Shown here: piece by piece, positions 18,646-25,830 of the stretch
Position numbering within the stretch: position 1 is the first letter of the stretch
Layout: every line of letters begins with the position of its first letter
From: Actinomyces weissii
Lineage (GTDB): Bacteria; Actinomycetota; Actinomycetes; Actinomycetales; Actinomycetaceae
Length of the DNA stretch: 64,000 bases
Direction of reading: 5' to 3'
Assembly (NCBI RefSeq): GCF_016598775.1
Contig: NZ_CP066802.1
Location: 1,240,001 to 1,304,000 of the forward strand
The notes under the pieces: generated by a model
The model's database searches: none
What the model was told of the DNA's origin: nothing
Seen by the model: the letters and a program-made list of their open reading frames with translations, nothing else
Program-made: the position numbers and the translations under genes

Positions 18646-19194
18646 ATGAGCGAGCCACAGCTGCCACCGGTGCCCCCAGGCCGGGGAGAGCCCCCAACCG
18701 GGGCCGGTCTGGACCTGGTCAGCGTGCCCGCCTTCGCCCACCAGCTCACGATCCCCGGCACGGTGTTCGCGGAGCGGGCCTTCACCCCTCGCGAGCTGCG
18801 TGAGGCGGTGCGTCGCTCGGACGCCACCGGCTCGCTGCAGGCTGAGCACCTGGCGGCCCGCTGGGCGGCCAAGGAGGCCTTCATCAAGGCCTGGTCGCAG
18901 GCCGTCAACCAGGTGGCGGGCGCCGCGGTGGCCCCGCTAATCGACCCAGAGCTGGTGGACTGGCAGCAGATCGAGGTGGTCTCTGACCGCTGGGGCCGTC
19001 CGGGCCTGCACCTCAGCGGCCAGGTGGCGGCGGCGGTGGCAGCCTCCCTGGGCCCTGATGCCGCAGACGGCGCCCGCTGGCTGGTCTCCCTCACGCACGA
19101 CGGCGGCTGGGCCGCCGCGATCGTGCTGGCACCCTGCGGAACCCCAGTGACAGGACGGATCGAGCTCCGTACTGTAGAGGAGTCTTCCGAATGA
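18646..19194 (+). CDS. acpS: Holo-[acyl-carrier-protein] synthase, with a replaced C-terminal tail
   Basis: The 182-residue enzyme transfers 4'-phosphopantetheine from CoA to the carrier serine of FAS I. The magnesium-binding Asp23 (GLDLV) and Glu77 (WAAKEAF) are present, and the end of the fold reads WLVSLTHDGGWAAAIVLAP. After that the protein continues with about 15 residues (CGTPVTGRIELRT...) that are not the family's usual ending. A second copy of the 3' end at 19809-19889 finishes with HRG and a stop, which looks like the original terminus. The stop codon overlaps the next ATG (ATGA). The catalytic core is intact, so activity is expected. Confidence 0.92.
   Translation: MSEPQLPPVPPGRGEPPTGAGLDLVSVPAFAHQLTIPGTVFAERAFTPRELREAVRRSDATGSLQAEHLAARWAAKEAFIKAWSQAVNQVAGAAVAPLIDPELVDWQQIEVVSDRWGRPGLHLSGQVAAAVAASLGPDAADGARWLVSLTHDGGWAAAIVLAPCGTPVTGRIELRTVEESSE
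19066..19134 (+). repeat. Left copy of the 69-bp direct repeat (within acpS)
   Basis: Bases 19066-19134 are identical to 19809-19877, an offset of 743 bases. This copy encodes the end of the AcpS fold in frame. Confidence 0.97.
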
Positions 19195-19877
19195 GTGCCT
19201 TGGTCATATACGTGCATGGCAACGGGGGCAGCCCGGAGGAGGCTATGCACTATCAGTCCTTTTTTACTGGGGACGATGTAATCGGACTGGACTATGAGGC
19301 GAAGGTCCCGTGGCAGGCAAAGACGGAGTTCGCAGACTTTTATGACCGGCATAGGCAGGGGCATGATGCTGTCGTCCTGGTCGCCAGCAGTATCGGTGCT
19401 TACCTTTCCATGCATGCTTTTGCCGATAAACTGATTTCTCAGGCGCTGTTCATCTCTCCGGTTGTGGACATGGAGCGGCTGATAACGGAAGCAATGGCTT
19501 GTTCGGGTGTCACGGAGACTCAGCTGCGCAGGCAGAAAGTTATTAATATAGGATCCGGGCAGTCCCTATCTTGGGAGTATCTCAGCTACGTGCGGACGAA
19601 CCCGGTGCACTGGAATGTCCCCACGTCGATCCTCTACGGCGGGAAGGACCACATCACCTCCAGAGAGACAATGTCCGAGTTCGCGGAGCACATTGGTGCG
19701 CAGCTCACGGTGGCGGAGGACTGCGAGCACTGGTTCCACACCGCGGAGCAGGTGCGAGTTCTTGACAGCTGGGTGAGGTGCGCAATTAGTTAGCTCAGTA
19801 GGGCCATCGACGGCGCCCGCTGGCTGGTCTCCCTCACGCACGACGGCGGCTGGGCCGCCGCGATCGTGCTGGCACCC
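19135..19877. mobile_element. 743-bp insertion in the 3' end of acpS carrying one gene
   Basis: The segment between corresponding ends of the two 69-bp repeats is one repeat unit plus a 674-bp foreign piece (19135-19808). That piece holds a complete alpha/beta hydrolase gene with visibly lower GC than acpS or dhaK. The left junction keeps acpS open with a new tail and the right junction retains the old acpS terminus. The arrangement resembles integration into a gene's 3' end with a duplicated attachment segment, or recombination with a circle carrying acpS sequence. No integrase or transposase is encoded, so the mechanism is unknown. Confidence 0.7.
19191..19793 (+). CDS. Small alpha/beta hydrolase carried by the acpS insertion
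   Basis: The product has 200 residues and no signal peptide. The N-terminal HGNGG (9-13) forms the oxyanion region. The nucleophile elbow is ASSIG with Ser67, a variant of GxSxG with Ala in first place. The acid is probably Asp153 in GGKDH, and the base is His180 or His183 in CEHWFH. Length and motifs suit an RBBP9/YdeN-type or short esterase-like hydrolase; the substrate is unknown. Its ATG overlaps the acpS stop codon, so translation is coupled to acpS. The first two thirds use codons such as TTT, TAT, ATA and AAA that neighbours avoid, pointing to horizontal transfer. Confidence 0.85.
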   Translation: MSALVIYVHGNGGSPEEAMHYQSFFTGDDVIGLDYEAKVPWQAKTEFADFYDRHRQGHDAVVLVASSIGAYLSMHAFADKLISQALFISPVVDMERLITEAMACSGVTETQLRRQKVINIGSGQSLSWEYLSYVRTNPVHWNVPTSILYGGKDHITSRETMSEFAEHIGAQLTVAEDCEHWFHTAEQVRVLDSWVRCAIS

Positions 19878-19889
19878 CACCGGGGCTGA
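19809..19889 (+). pseudogene. acpS': Displaced original 3' end of acpS
   Basis: The first 69 bases duplicate 19066-19134. Read in the acpS frame, the fragment continues with CCC CAC CGG GGC TGA, giving APHRG and a stop, a normal short end for AcpS. There is no start or ribosome site, so it is not expressed as a protein. It marks the right boundary of the insertion. Confidence 0.85.
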
Positions 19890-20067
19890 GTCTCCTGGCC
19901 CACGGGCTGCCTGGCCGCCGTCCGGCCCCGTCTGGGCCACCGCGTCCTACAATCCGGCCAGCCACCCAGACCGCACGGTGGTGCGGAGCCGCAGGCGGAC
20001 CCTGCACATAGTTGCAGCCGGGCTGGAACCGGCTCCCACCGGCCTGTGACGGCCACCTCATCTCAGC

Positions 20068-20073
20068 TACCGT
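20068..20073 (+). promoter_or_regulatory. -10 box of a leaderless promoter for dhaK
   Basis: TACCGT ends six bases before the dhaK ATG, with no Shine-Dalgarno sequence. It is the only promoter-like signal between the acpS remnant and the dha operon. Confidence 0.55.
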
Positions 20074-20079
20074 TGGGGC

Positions 20080-21084
20080 ATGAAAAAGCTGATTAACGCC
20101 GTTGACGACGTAGTCACGGACTCGCTCAGAGGCATGGCCGCCGCCCACCCGGACACCCTGCAGGTTGATGTGGAGCAGCACATCGTCTACCGGGCCGTCC
20201 CCAAGGAGCCGGGCAAGGTGGCCCTGGTCTCCGGGGGCGGCAGCGGGCACGAGCCCCTGCACGCGGGCTTCGTGGGCACGGGGATGCTGGACGCCGCCTG
20301 CGCGGGCGAGGTCTTCACCTCCCCGGTGCCCGACCAGGTCGCGGCCGCCACCGCCGCCGTGGACCGGGGCGCGGGCGTGCTGCACATCGTCAAGAACTAC
20401 ACCGGCGACGTCATGAACTTTGAGATGGCGGCCGAGCTGGTGGCCGCCGAGAGCGGCACGGAGGTGGCCACCGTGGTGACCGCCGACGACGTCGCCGTGG
20501 AGGACTCCCTGTACACCGCCGGACGGCGCGGCGTGGGGGTGACGGTGCTGGTGGAGAAGATCGCCGGGGCGGCCGCAGAGGCGGGCCTGAGCCTGGCCCA
20601 GGTGGCGGAGGTCGCCCAGCGGGTGAGCAGCAACGGCCGCTCTATGGGCATGGCCCTGACCTCCTGCACCGTGCCCGCCAACGGCAGGCCCTCCTTCGAC
20701 CTGCCGGAGGACGAGATGGAGATCGGCATCGGGATCCACGGTGAGCCGGGCCGCCACCGGGAGAGGCTCCTGCCCGCCCGTGAGATCGCCGAGCGCCTGG
20801 TGGAGCCGGTCCTGGCCGAGCTGCCCGCCGGGGACGGCCACGGCGTGATCGCCTTCCTCAACGGCATGGGCGGCAGCCCCCTGATCGAGCTGTACCTCAT
20901 GTACGCGGAGGTAGCCAGGCTGCTGGAGGCGGCCGGGGTCAAGGTGGAGCGCTCCTTGGTGGGCAACTACATCACCAGCCTGGACATGGCTGGCTGCTCC
21001 CTGACCCTGCTGCGGACCGATGAGCAGGTCCTGCGCCTGTGGGACACCCCGGTACGCACCGCGGCTCTGCGCTGGGGGGTGTGA
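20080..21084 (+). CDS. dhaK: Dihydroxyacetone kinase, substrate-binding subunit DhaK
   Basis: The 334-residue subunit binds dihydroxyacetone covalently and presents it to DhaL. The N-terminal segment [16 protein letters not shown] and the block [17 protein letters not shown] are family hallmarks. His220 in GIGIHGEPG is the hemiaminal-forming residue. dhaK, dhaL and dhaM form an operon with overlapping stop and start codons. The phosphoryl donor is the PTS through DhaM, so DHA phosphorylation draws on phosphoenolpyruvate, not ATP. Confidence 0.96.
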   Translation: MKKLINAVDDVVTDSLRGMAAAHPDTLQVDVEQHIVYRAVPKEPGKVALVSGGGSGHEPLHAGFVGTGMLDAACAGEVFTSPVPDQVAAATAAVDRGAGVLHIVKNYTGDVMNFEMAAELVAAESGTEVATVVTADDVAVEDSLYTAGRRGVGVTVLVEKIAGAAAEAGLSLAQVAEVAQRVSSNGRSMGMALTSCTVPANGRPSFDLPEDEMEIGIGIHGEPGRHRERLLPAREIAERLVEPVLAELPAGDGHGVIAFLNGMGGSPLIELYLMYAEVARLLEAAGVKVERSLVGNYITSLDMAGCSLTLLRTDEQVLRLWDTPVRTAALRWGV

Positions 21085-21725
21085 GCGTGGCCTTGACACA
21101 GCTGGACGCCGCGGCGCTGCAGGCCTGGCTACGGCGAGCGTCCGCGCTCATCACGGAGCACGCGGACGAGCTGACAGCCCTGGACGCCGCCATCGGTGAC
21201 GCCGACCACGGCGCCAATATGCGCCGCGGCCTGAACGCGGCGGTGGAGGCCCTGGACGGGGGCAGCCTGGAGACGCCGGAGGCGGTGCTCAAGCAGGTGG
21301 CCATGACCTTGATCTCCAAGGTGGGTGGGGCCTCCGGGCCGCTGTACGGCACCTTCTTCCTGCGCCTGGCCAGCAGCGTGAAGGGCCTGGAGCACCTGGA
21401 CCTGGCCACCTTGGCCCAGGGCGTGGAGGCCGGGGTCGGCGGCATCGTGCAGCGCGGCAAGGCCCAGGCGGGGGAGAAGACCATGCTGGACGCCTGGTTC
21501 CCCGCCCTGGAGGCGCTGCGTGGCGGCACGGACCTGGCTGCCGGTCTCCTGGCCGCCCAGGCGGCAGCCGAGGCCGGACGGGCCGCCACCGAGCCGATGC
21601 TGGCCACCAAGGGGCGCGCCTCCTACCTGGGGGAGAGGTCCATCGGGCACGTGGACCCGGGGGCTGCCTCCACGGCCCTGATCGTGCGGGCCCTGGCCGA
21701 GGTCGTGGCAGGGGGTGGCGCATGA
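21081..21725 (+). CDS. dhaL: Dihydroxyacetone kinase, ADP-binding subunit DhaL
   Basis: The protein has 214 residues from the GTG at 21081, which overlaps the dhaK TGA (GTGA). A second GTG lies six bases later. An upstream in-frame start would add unrelated residues and is not used. The nucleotide-magnesium motif [14 protein letters not shown] (Asp35, Asp40, Asp42) and the loop [14 protein letters not shown] are present. The C-terminus has [21 protein letters not shown], typical of DhaL. It transfers phosphate from DhaM to dihydroxyacetone held on DhaK. Confidence 0.95.
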   Translation: MSVALTQLDAAALQAWLRRASALITEHADELTALDAAIGDADHGANMRRGLNAAVEALDGGSLETPEAVLKQVAMTLISKVGGASGPLYGTFFLRLASSVKGLEHLDLATLAQGVEAGVGGIVQRGKAQAGEKTMLDAWFPALEALRGGTDLAAGLLAAQAAAEAGRAATEPMLATKGRASYLGERSIGHVDPGAASTALIVRALAEVVAGGGA

Positions 21726-22132
21726 CCGGGATCGTGCTGGTCTCTCACTCCCTGCCGCTGGCGCAGGCGGCCCTGGACCTGGCGCGCGGCCTGGTGCCGG
21801 GCCTGGAGGTGCCGGTGGAGCTGGCGGCCGGGCTGGAAGGTGGCGAGCTGGGCACGGACGCCGTGGCGGTGGCGGAGGCGGTGGCCCGGGCTGACGACGG
21901 CGGGGGAGTGCTGGTGCTCGCGGACCTGGGCAGCGGGGTGCTCAGCGCCTTGACTGCCTTGGAGCTGCTGGACCCTGAGCTGGCACCCCGGGTCCGTCTG
22001 AGCCCGGCGCCGCTGGTGGAGGGCCTGGTGGGTGCTTATGCGGCCGCCGGTACGGGCCGGTCGCTGGAGCAGGTGGCCCAGGAGGCGGAGACGGCGGTGG
22101 AGGCCAAGCGCCAGCAGGTCCTAGGGGGCTAG
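21722..22132 (+). CDS. dhaM: PTS-dependent dihydroxyacetone kinase phosphotransferase subunit DhaM (EIIA domain only)
   Basis: This 136-residue protein is an EIIA-mannose-type domain with phospho-accepting His9 in VLVSHS and the loop VLVLADLGSGVLSA. It receives phosphate from HPr and passes it to the nucleotide on DhaL. It lacks the HPr and EI-like domains fused to E. coli DhaM, so it relies on general PTS proteins encoded elsewhere. The ATG overlaps the dhaL stop codon. The last codons and the stop codon are duplicated in tandem downstream. Confidence 0.93.
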   Translation: MTGIVLVSHSLPLAQAALDLARGLVPGLEVPVELAAGLEGGELGTDAVAVAEAVARADDGGGVLVLADLGSGVLSALTALELLDPELAPRVRLSPAPLVEGLVGAYAAAGTGRSLEQVAQEAETAVEAKRQQVLGG

Positions 22133-22154
22133 CGCCAGCAGGTCCTAGTGGGCT
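22107..22154 (+). repeat. 24-bp tandem duplication spanning the dhaM stop codon
   Basis: The unit 22107-22130 is repeated at 22131-22154 with one mismatch (AGCGCCAGCAGGTCCTAG then GGGGCT-like tail). The first copy ends the gene; the second is non-coding. Confidence 0.9.
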
Positions 22155-22261
22155 GAGCCGCCGACTGCCTACGACGTCGCCTGGCCCGTGGTGCCTCTGG
22201 CGTGGGCTGAGGAGGGGCTGTCTGGCGGCTGAGCATGGCGTGCCCCACCAGCAATACAGTT

Positions 22262-22291
22262 TTGCTTCACGGCCTATGAAGTGGTGATATA
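22262..22291 (+). promoter_or_regulatory. Candidate sigma-A-type promoter for the putP-like gene
   Basis: TTGCTT (22262-22267) and GATATA (22286-22291) are separated by 18 bases, in an AT-richer patch about 70 bases before the start codon. Confidence 0.4.
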
Positions 22292-22359
22292 GGTAGGGTT
22301 CTGCCGTGCCCGGCACGTGCAGGCCCCGTGCCGCCCACACCCCAGGCCAAGGAGCAGCA

Positions 22360-23832
22360 GTGTCTGACGTCACCTTCCAGGCGATCGCCATGGTCGTCTA
22401 CTTTGCCGCGATGGTCGCCATCGGCTGGTGGGCCTACGGGCGCAACGAGAGCCTGGACGACTACATGCTGGCCGGGCGGGGGCTGGGGCCCTTCGTGACC
22501 GCCCTGTCAGCCGGGGCCTCGGACATGTCCGGCTGGCTGCTCATGGGCCTGCCGGGGGCCTTGTACGTCTCGGGCCTGGTGGAGGGCTGGATCGCCGTCG
22601 GCCTGACGGTGGGGGCGCTGCTGAACTGGATGCTGGTGGCGCCGCGCCTGCGCACCTACACGGAGGTGGCCGCCAACTCGATCACTATCCCCAGCTTCCT
22701 GGACAACCGCCTGCACGACTCCCGCCACCTGCTGCGCTGGGCCAGCGGCGTCATCATCCTGGTGTTCTTCACCTTCTACGTGTCTTCCGGCATGGTCTCC
22801 GGGGGGACCTTCTTTGAGTCCTCCTTCGGCCTGGACTACCGCCTGGGGCTGGTGCTGGTGGCGGCGATCACCGTGCTGTACACCCTGGTGGGTGGCTTCC
22901 TGGCGGTCTCCTACACGGACCTGGTGCAGGGCCTGATGATGGTGGCCGCGCTGGTGGCGGTGCCGGTGACCGGGGTCATCCACCTGGGCGGCCTGGGCGC
23001 CACCGTCGACGCCGTGACCGCGGTGGACCCCGCGTACTGGGAGGTGGTGGGCCCCACCACCTCCGCTATCGGCATCCTCTCCTCCCTTGCCTGGGGGCTG
23101 GGCTACTTTGGCCAGCCGCACATCATCGTGCGCTTTATGGCGCTGCGCTCCCCGAAGGAGGCCGTATCGGGAGCGGCGATCGGCATCTCCTGGATGCTGT
23201 TCGCGGTGCTGGGGGCCGCCGCCACCGCGGTGGTGGGCGTGGCTGTCTACCAGCAGGACAAGGGGCGGCTGGACAACCCGGAGACGGTGTTCATCGAGCT
23301 GGGCAAGATGCTGTTCCACCCGCTGGTTGCCGGGCTGATGCTGGCGGCGATCCTGGCGGCGATCATGTCTACCGTGGCCAGCCAGCTGCTGGTCACCTCC
23401 TCCGCCCTGATTGAGGACCTCTACCAGCAGGTGCTTAAGACGGAGGTGCCGCAGCGGCGGCTGGTGACCTACTCGCGCCTGTCCGTGCTGGGGATCGCCT
23501 TGGTGGCGGCTGCGATGGCCTGGAGCCCCAGTGACACGATCCTGAAGCTGGTGGCTTTTGCCTGGGCCGGGTTCGGGGCGTCCTTTGGGCCGACTGTCAT
23601 CCTGTCCCTGTACTGGCGGCGGCTGACCGCCACGGGGGCGGTTGCTGGCATGGTGGCCGGGGCGGTGGTCGTGATGCTCTGGGGCAACCTGGACGGCGGT
23701 GTGTTCGACCTCTACGAGATCCTGCCTGGTTTCCTGGCCAACCTGACGGTGGCGGTTGGCGTCTCGCTGCTGGGCCGCCCCCACGAGGATGTGGCCGCGG
23801 AGTTTGATGCTGCGGTGGCCGCGACCCGTTGA
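22360..23832 (+). CDS. putP: Sodium/proline symporter (PutP, sodium:solute symporter family)
   Basis: The 490-residue inner-membrane protein has about 12-13 hydrophobic segments. PutP marks include LDDYMLAGRGLGPFVTALSAGASDMSGWLLMGLPGA near the N-terminus (sodium-binding region), LGYFGQPHIIVRFMA in the middle and AGFGASFGPTVILSLYWRR late. The GTG at 22360 is preferred because AAGGAG lies six bases upstream; an earlier in-frame start would add a Pro/Arg-rich piece. Length and motifs match proline symporters best, though pantothenate or other substrates are possible within the family. No proline catabolic genes are adjacent. Confidence 0.9.
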   Translation: MSDVTFQAIAMVVYFAAMVAIGWWAYGRNESLDDYMLAGRGLGPFVTALSAGASDMSGWLLMGLPGALYVSGLVEGWIAVGLTVGALLNWMLVAPRLRTYTEVAANSITIPSFLDNRLHDSRHLLRWASGVIILVFFTFYVSSGMVSGGTFFESSFGLDYRLGLVLVAAITVLYTLVGGFLAVSYTDLVQGLMMVAALVAVPVTGVIHLGGLGATVDAVTAVDPAYWEVVGPTTSAIGILSSLAWGLGYFGQPHIIVRFMALRSPKEAVSGAAIGISWMLFAVLGAAATAVVGVAVYQQDKGRLDNPETVFIELGKMLFHPLVAGLMLAAILAAIMSTVASQLLVTSSALIEDLYQQVLKTEVPQRRLVTYSRLSVLGIALVAAAMAWSPSDTILKLVAFAWAGFGASFGPTVILSLYWRRLTATGAVAGMVAGAVVVMLWGNLDGGVFDLYEILPGFLANLTVAVGVSLLGRPHEDVAAEFDAAVAATR

Positions 23833-23996
23833 GCAGGAGGCCTCACCTATAGTGTGTCTCGCGTCCCGCAGGTACTAGCGGTCTGCCGTACAGCGACTGA
23901 AGCCGAGCCTTCCCTGGTGCCCGGTGACAGGGCTGGCTGCGGTCTGGGCAGGCAGCCTGTACTCGCATTGTTTCCCTGAGCGATGAGAGGCACCCC

Positions 23997-24695
23997 ATGC
24001 AACCTCCTGTGAACCATCCCGGTAACCAGCCTGACTCGGCCTACGGTGGAGCTGGCTACGGCGGAGCGTATGCTGCGCCGAGTGGTGGGGCAGGGGCCCC
24101 GTACGGTGGTGCCTACGGCACCAGCACAGCGGGATACCCGCCCCAGTCCGCCTATGGCGCCCCTGACGGCTGGGTGTACGGGAGCCCGTATGAGGGTGGG
24201 GCAGCGAGCGCGTTGCCTGCCTACCCCGTTCTGGCGACTATGCCCTCCAGCCAGGAACTGGCTGAGGCGCGGATGGTTCCAGAGCACCTGGCCCCGGCCT
24301 ACGGGGTCTCCATGGTGGAGGCTTACAAGCGCTTCTTCCGGCGTGCCTTTACCTTTAGCGGGTACGCCTCCCGCTCGGAGTTCTGGTGGGCGACGCTGGT
24401 TAATGTCCTGATCGACATCTTGCTGATTGCGCCAATGGGCACTCTGCTATCTATTGACGGAGGCGCTGGCGCCAGCGCGGAGAGTGTCGCGGTCGTCTTC
24501 GCTGCTCTCCTGATGATCTTTCAGTTTGTGATCCTCGTTCCTGGAATCTCGCTGTATATCCGTCGTCTACATGACACGGGACGCCCCGGCTTGTGGTTGC
24601 TGCTAGTTCTTGTGCCTTTCGGGAGGATCATTTTAACTATCATGGCCTGCCTGGACTCCCGTCCGGAGCAGTGGCGCCCTGAGTGGAGCCGCTGA
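23997..24695 (+). CDS. DUF805 membrane protein with Gly/Tyr/Ala-rich N-terminus
   Basis: The first 85 or so residues are disordered and rich in Gly, Tyr, Ala and Pro with repeated YGG/YG words. The remainder (about 105-230) is a DUF805 (YhaH-type) domain: an amphipathic lead-in MVEAYKRFFRRAFTFSGYASRSEFWW in outline, then hydrophobic segments and the conserved RRLHDTGRPGLW before the last one. The function is unknown. Such proteins are inner-membrane proteins and the N-terminal tail probably stays in the cytoplasm. A GAGAGG lies upstream of the ATG. A copy of the CTCGCGAG-type repeat follows 38 bases after the stop codon. Confidence 0.85.
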   Translation: MQPPVNHPGNQPDSAYGGAGYGGAYAAPSGGAGAPYGGAYGTSTAGYPPQSAYGAPDGWVYGSPYEGGAASALPAYPVLATMPSSQELAEARMVPEHLAPAYGVSMVEAYKRFFRRAFTFSGYASRSEFWWATLVNVLIDILLIAPMGTLLSIDGGAGASAESVAVVFAALLMIFQFVILVPGISLYIRRLHDTGRPGLWLLLVLVPFGRIILTIMACLDSRPEQWRPEWSR

Positions 24696-24732
24696 GACTA
24701 GCGACCACAGGAGGCTGCCCACCCCACCCCTC

Positions 24733-24765
24733 CGCGAGACCGGGACATATGGCCCGCGAGTTCGG
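24733..24765. repeat. Second copy of the 33-bp CGCGAGACC repeat
   Basis: This matches 18418-18450 at 30 of 33 positions, including CGCGAGACCGGGACATATGG. Like the first copy it begins about 40 bases downstream of a stop codon. Confidence 0.85.
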
Positions 24766-24875
24766 TTAGGTCAGCCTAAGTTGCCGAGCCTGTTGCTGCG
24801 CCCTCATTGGCGTGCGGTCTGCTGCGGAGGCTGAGCTTTGAGATCTGGCTGGTATCGCACGCACCTGCAGACTTT

Positions 24876-24997
24876 TGTCACTGGCGGAGGCTTAGAACTG
24901 TTCGTAAGCCCCATACCATCACCGCCACTGTTGAAATCATGCGGTTCTTCACCGCCTGTCCCCACCGGACACCTTCTCTAATCCTCCGCCAGTGACA
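24876..24997. mobile_element. 122-bp MITE-like element with 21-bp terminal inverted repeats
   Basis: TGTCACTGGCGGAGGCTTAGA at the left end (24876-24896, quoted here by its first 20 or so bases) is the reverse complement of 24977-24997 with one mismatch. The interior is short, AT-richer and encodes no protein. No clear target-site duplication was found. It is too small for a transposase and would need one elsewhere in the genome. Confidence 0.65.
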
Positions 24998-25220
24998 GAA
25001 CAAAGTGCGGGCGGCATCAGCATCGTCACTTCCCTGGCCATTCAAGCCGCTAGAAAGCCATTCAAGCGGATTGACCAGGCAGACACAGGCATCGGCTACC
25101 AGGTCACCCGAACACGGAGCGCCTGGCAAGCCTGTGACGAGCCGGACCTCCAATACCGTATCCCCTGCGGGGTCCACTACAGGCTCTCAGTGGCCTTGCG
25201 TCCTTCGGCTTCCTACACCT
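24998..25220. other. Unassigned accessory stretch
   Basis: No credible gene is seen. The 11-mer GCCATTCAAGC occurs twice (25037-25047 and 25057-25067). Composition is less GC-rich than average. It may be decayed sequence between the MITE-like element and the small membrane protein gene. Confidence 0.4.
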
Positions 25221-25415
25221 TCATCGGCTTCTTTGCCGTAGGTAGGTGAACAAGGTCAAAGTGGCGGCAACCAGGACTGCCGCTGGCAGGCCCGCAACAA
25301 GACGCCCATCGCCAGGTCTGCCGACGCTCAGCAGCGCCACGACCAGAAAGGTCACTCCTCCACCAATCAGACCAACCAGCAGCGCCTTACCCAAGGACAG
25401 CATTGTGTTCACCAC
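25221..25415 (-). CDS. Small hydrophobic membrane protein, unknown function
   Basis: The product would have 64 residues from a GTG, or 60 from an ATG at 25403, which has GAGGTGG about eight bases upstream. Two hydrophobic stretches (LLVGLIGGGVTFLVVALLSV and LVAGLPAAVLVAATLTLFTYL in outline) flank a short RPGDGR loop, and the tail LRQRSR is positive. This looks like a two-helix membrane protein with the termini on one side. I recognise no family. It is divergent from the riboswitch-controlled operon, about 145 bases away. Confidence 0.5.
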   Translation of the reverse strand: MVNTMLSLGKALLVGLIGGGVTFLVVALLSVGRPGDGRLVAGLPAAVLVAATLTLFTYLRQRSR

Positions 25416-25433
25416 CTCACTGCCACAGGGGTC

Positions 25434-25461
25434 TTGATCGTGTAACTAGGGACACTATTAG
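25434..25461 (+). promoter_or_regulatory. Candidate promoter for the riboflavin transport operon
   Basis: TTGATC (25434-25439) and TATTAG (25456-25461) are 16 bases apart, in an AT-rich patch about 100 bases upstream of the riboswitch. Confidence 0.45.
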
Positions 25462-25559
25462 GTTTCTTCCCCGGAGGCCGCACCGCCAGCCCCCGCCGCC
25501 CGGCCTACCCGCCCTGTTTGCGCAGCTGGGCTGGTAAGCGCTAACGTCGCCCCAGAGCA

Positions 25560-25697
25560 CGTGCTCCGGGGTCGGTGCAATTCCGAGCCGGCGGTAACAG
25601 TCCGCGACCCGTCCACAGCTCCCCGCCGGGGCGCCTGGACGGCTGACCTGGTGGAACTCCAGGACCGACGGTCAAAGTCCGGATGGGAGGCAGCACG
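25560..25697 (+). ncRNA. FMN riboswitch (RFN element)
   Basis: The conserved RFN words appear in order: CTCCGGGGTCGGTGCAATTC, CCGGCGGTAACAGTCCGCGA, then GGTGGAACTCCAGGACCGAC and AGTCCGGATGGGAGGCAG. The closing P1 helix is CGTGCT (25560-25565) with AGCACG (25692-25697). It senses flavin mononucleotide and normally switches off downstream genes when flavin is plentiful. Confidence 0.93.
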
Positions 25698-25772
25698 GGC
25701 ACCTACGGGCCACGAGCCAGGCGGCGGACGCCGTCCAGACCCAGCCCACAGGTGCTGAACAGGCGTGCCAGC

Positions 25773-25826
25773 CTGTCACCCCGGAGCCGCCCGGGGAACC
25801 TCCCCGGGACCGACCGGGGAAGGAGC
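25773..25826 (+). promoter_or_regulatory. Hairpins masking the ribX ribosome site (expression platform)
   Basis: A CCTCCCCGG arm upstream can pair with CCGGGGAAGG, which contains the start of the AAGGAG Shine-Dalgarno sequence before the GTG at 25831. This would let the riboswitch block translation initiation. A nearby CCCCGG/CCGGGG pair may compete. Confidence 0.45.
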
Positions 25827-25830
25827 AGCC

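Noticed and set aside
25005-25241. Possible 78-residue plus-strand protein downstream of the MITE-like element
   Set aside because: Ser/Thr/Pro-rich composition, no ribosome site, no hydrophobic or domain pattern; a decayed region is more likely.
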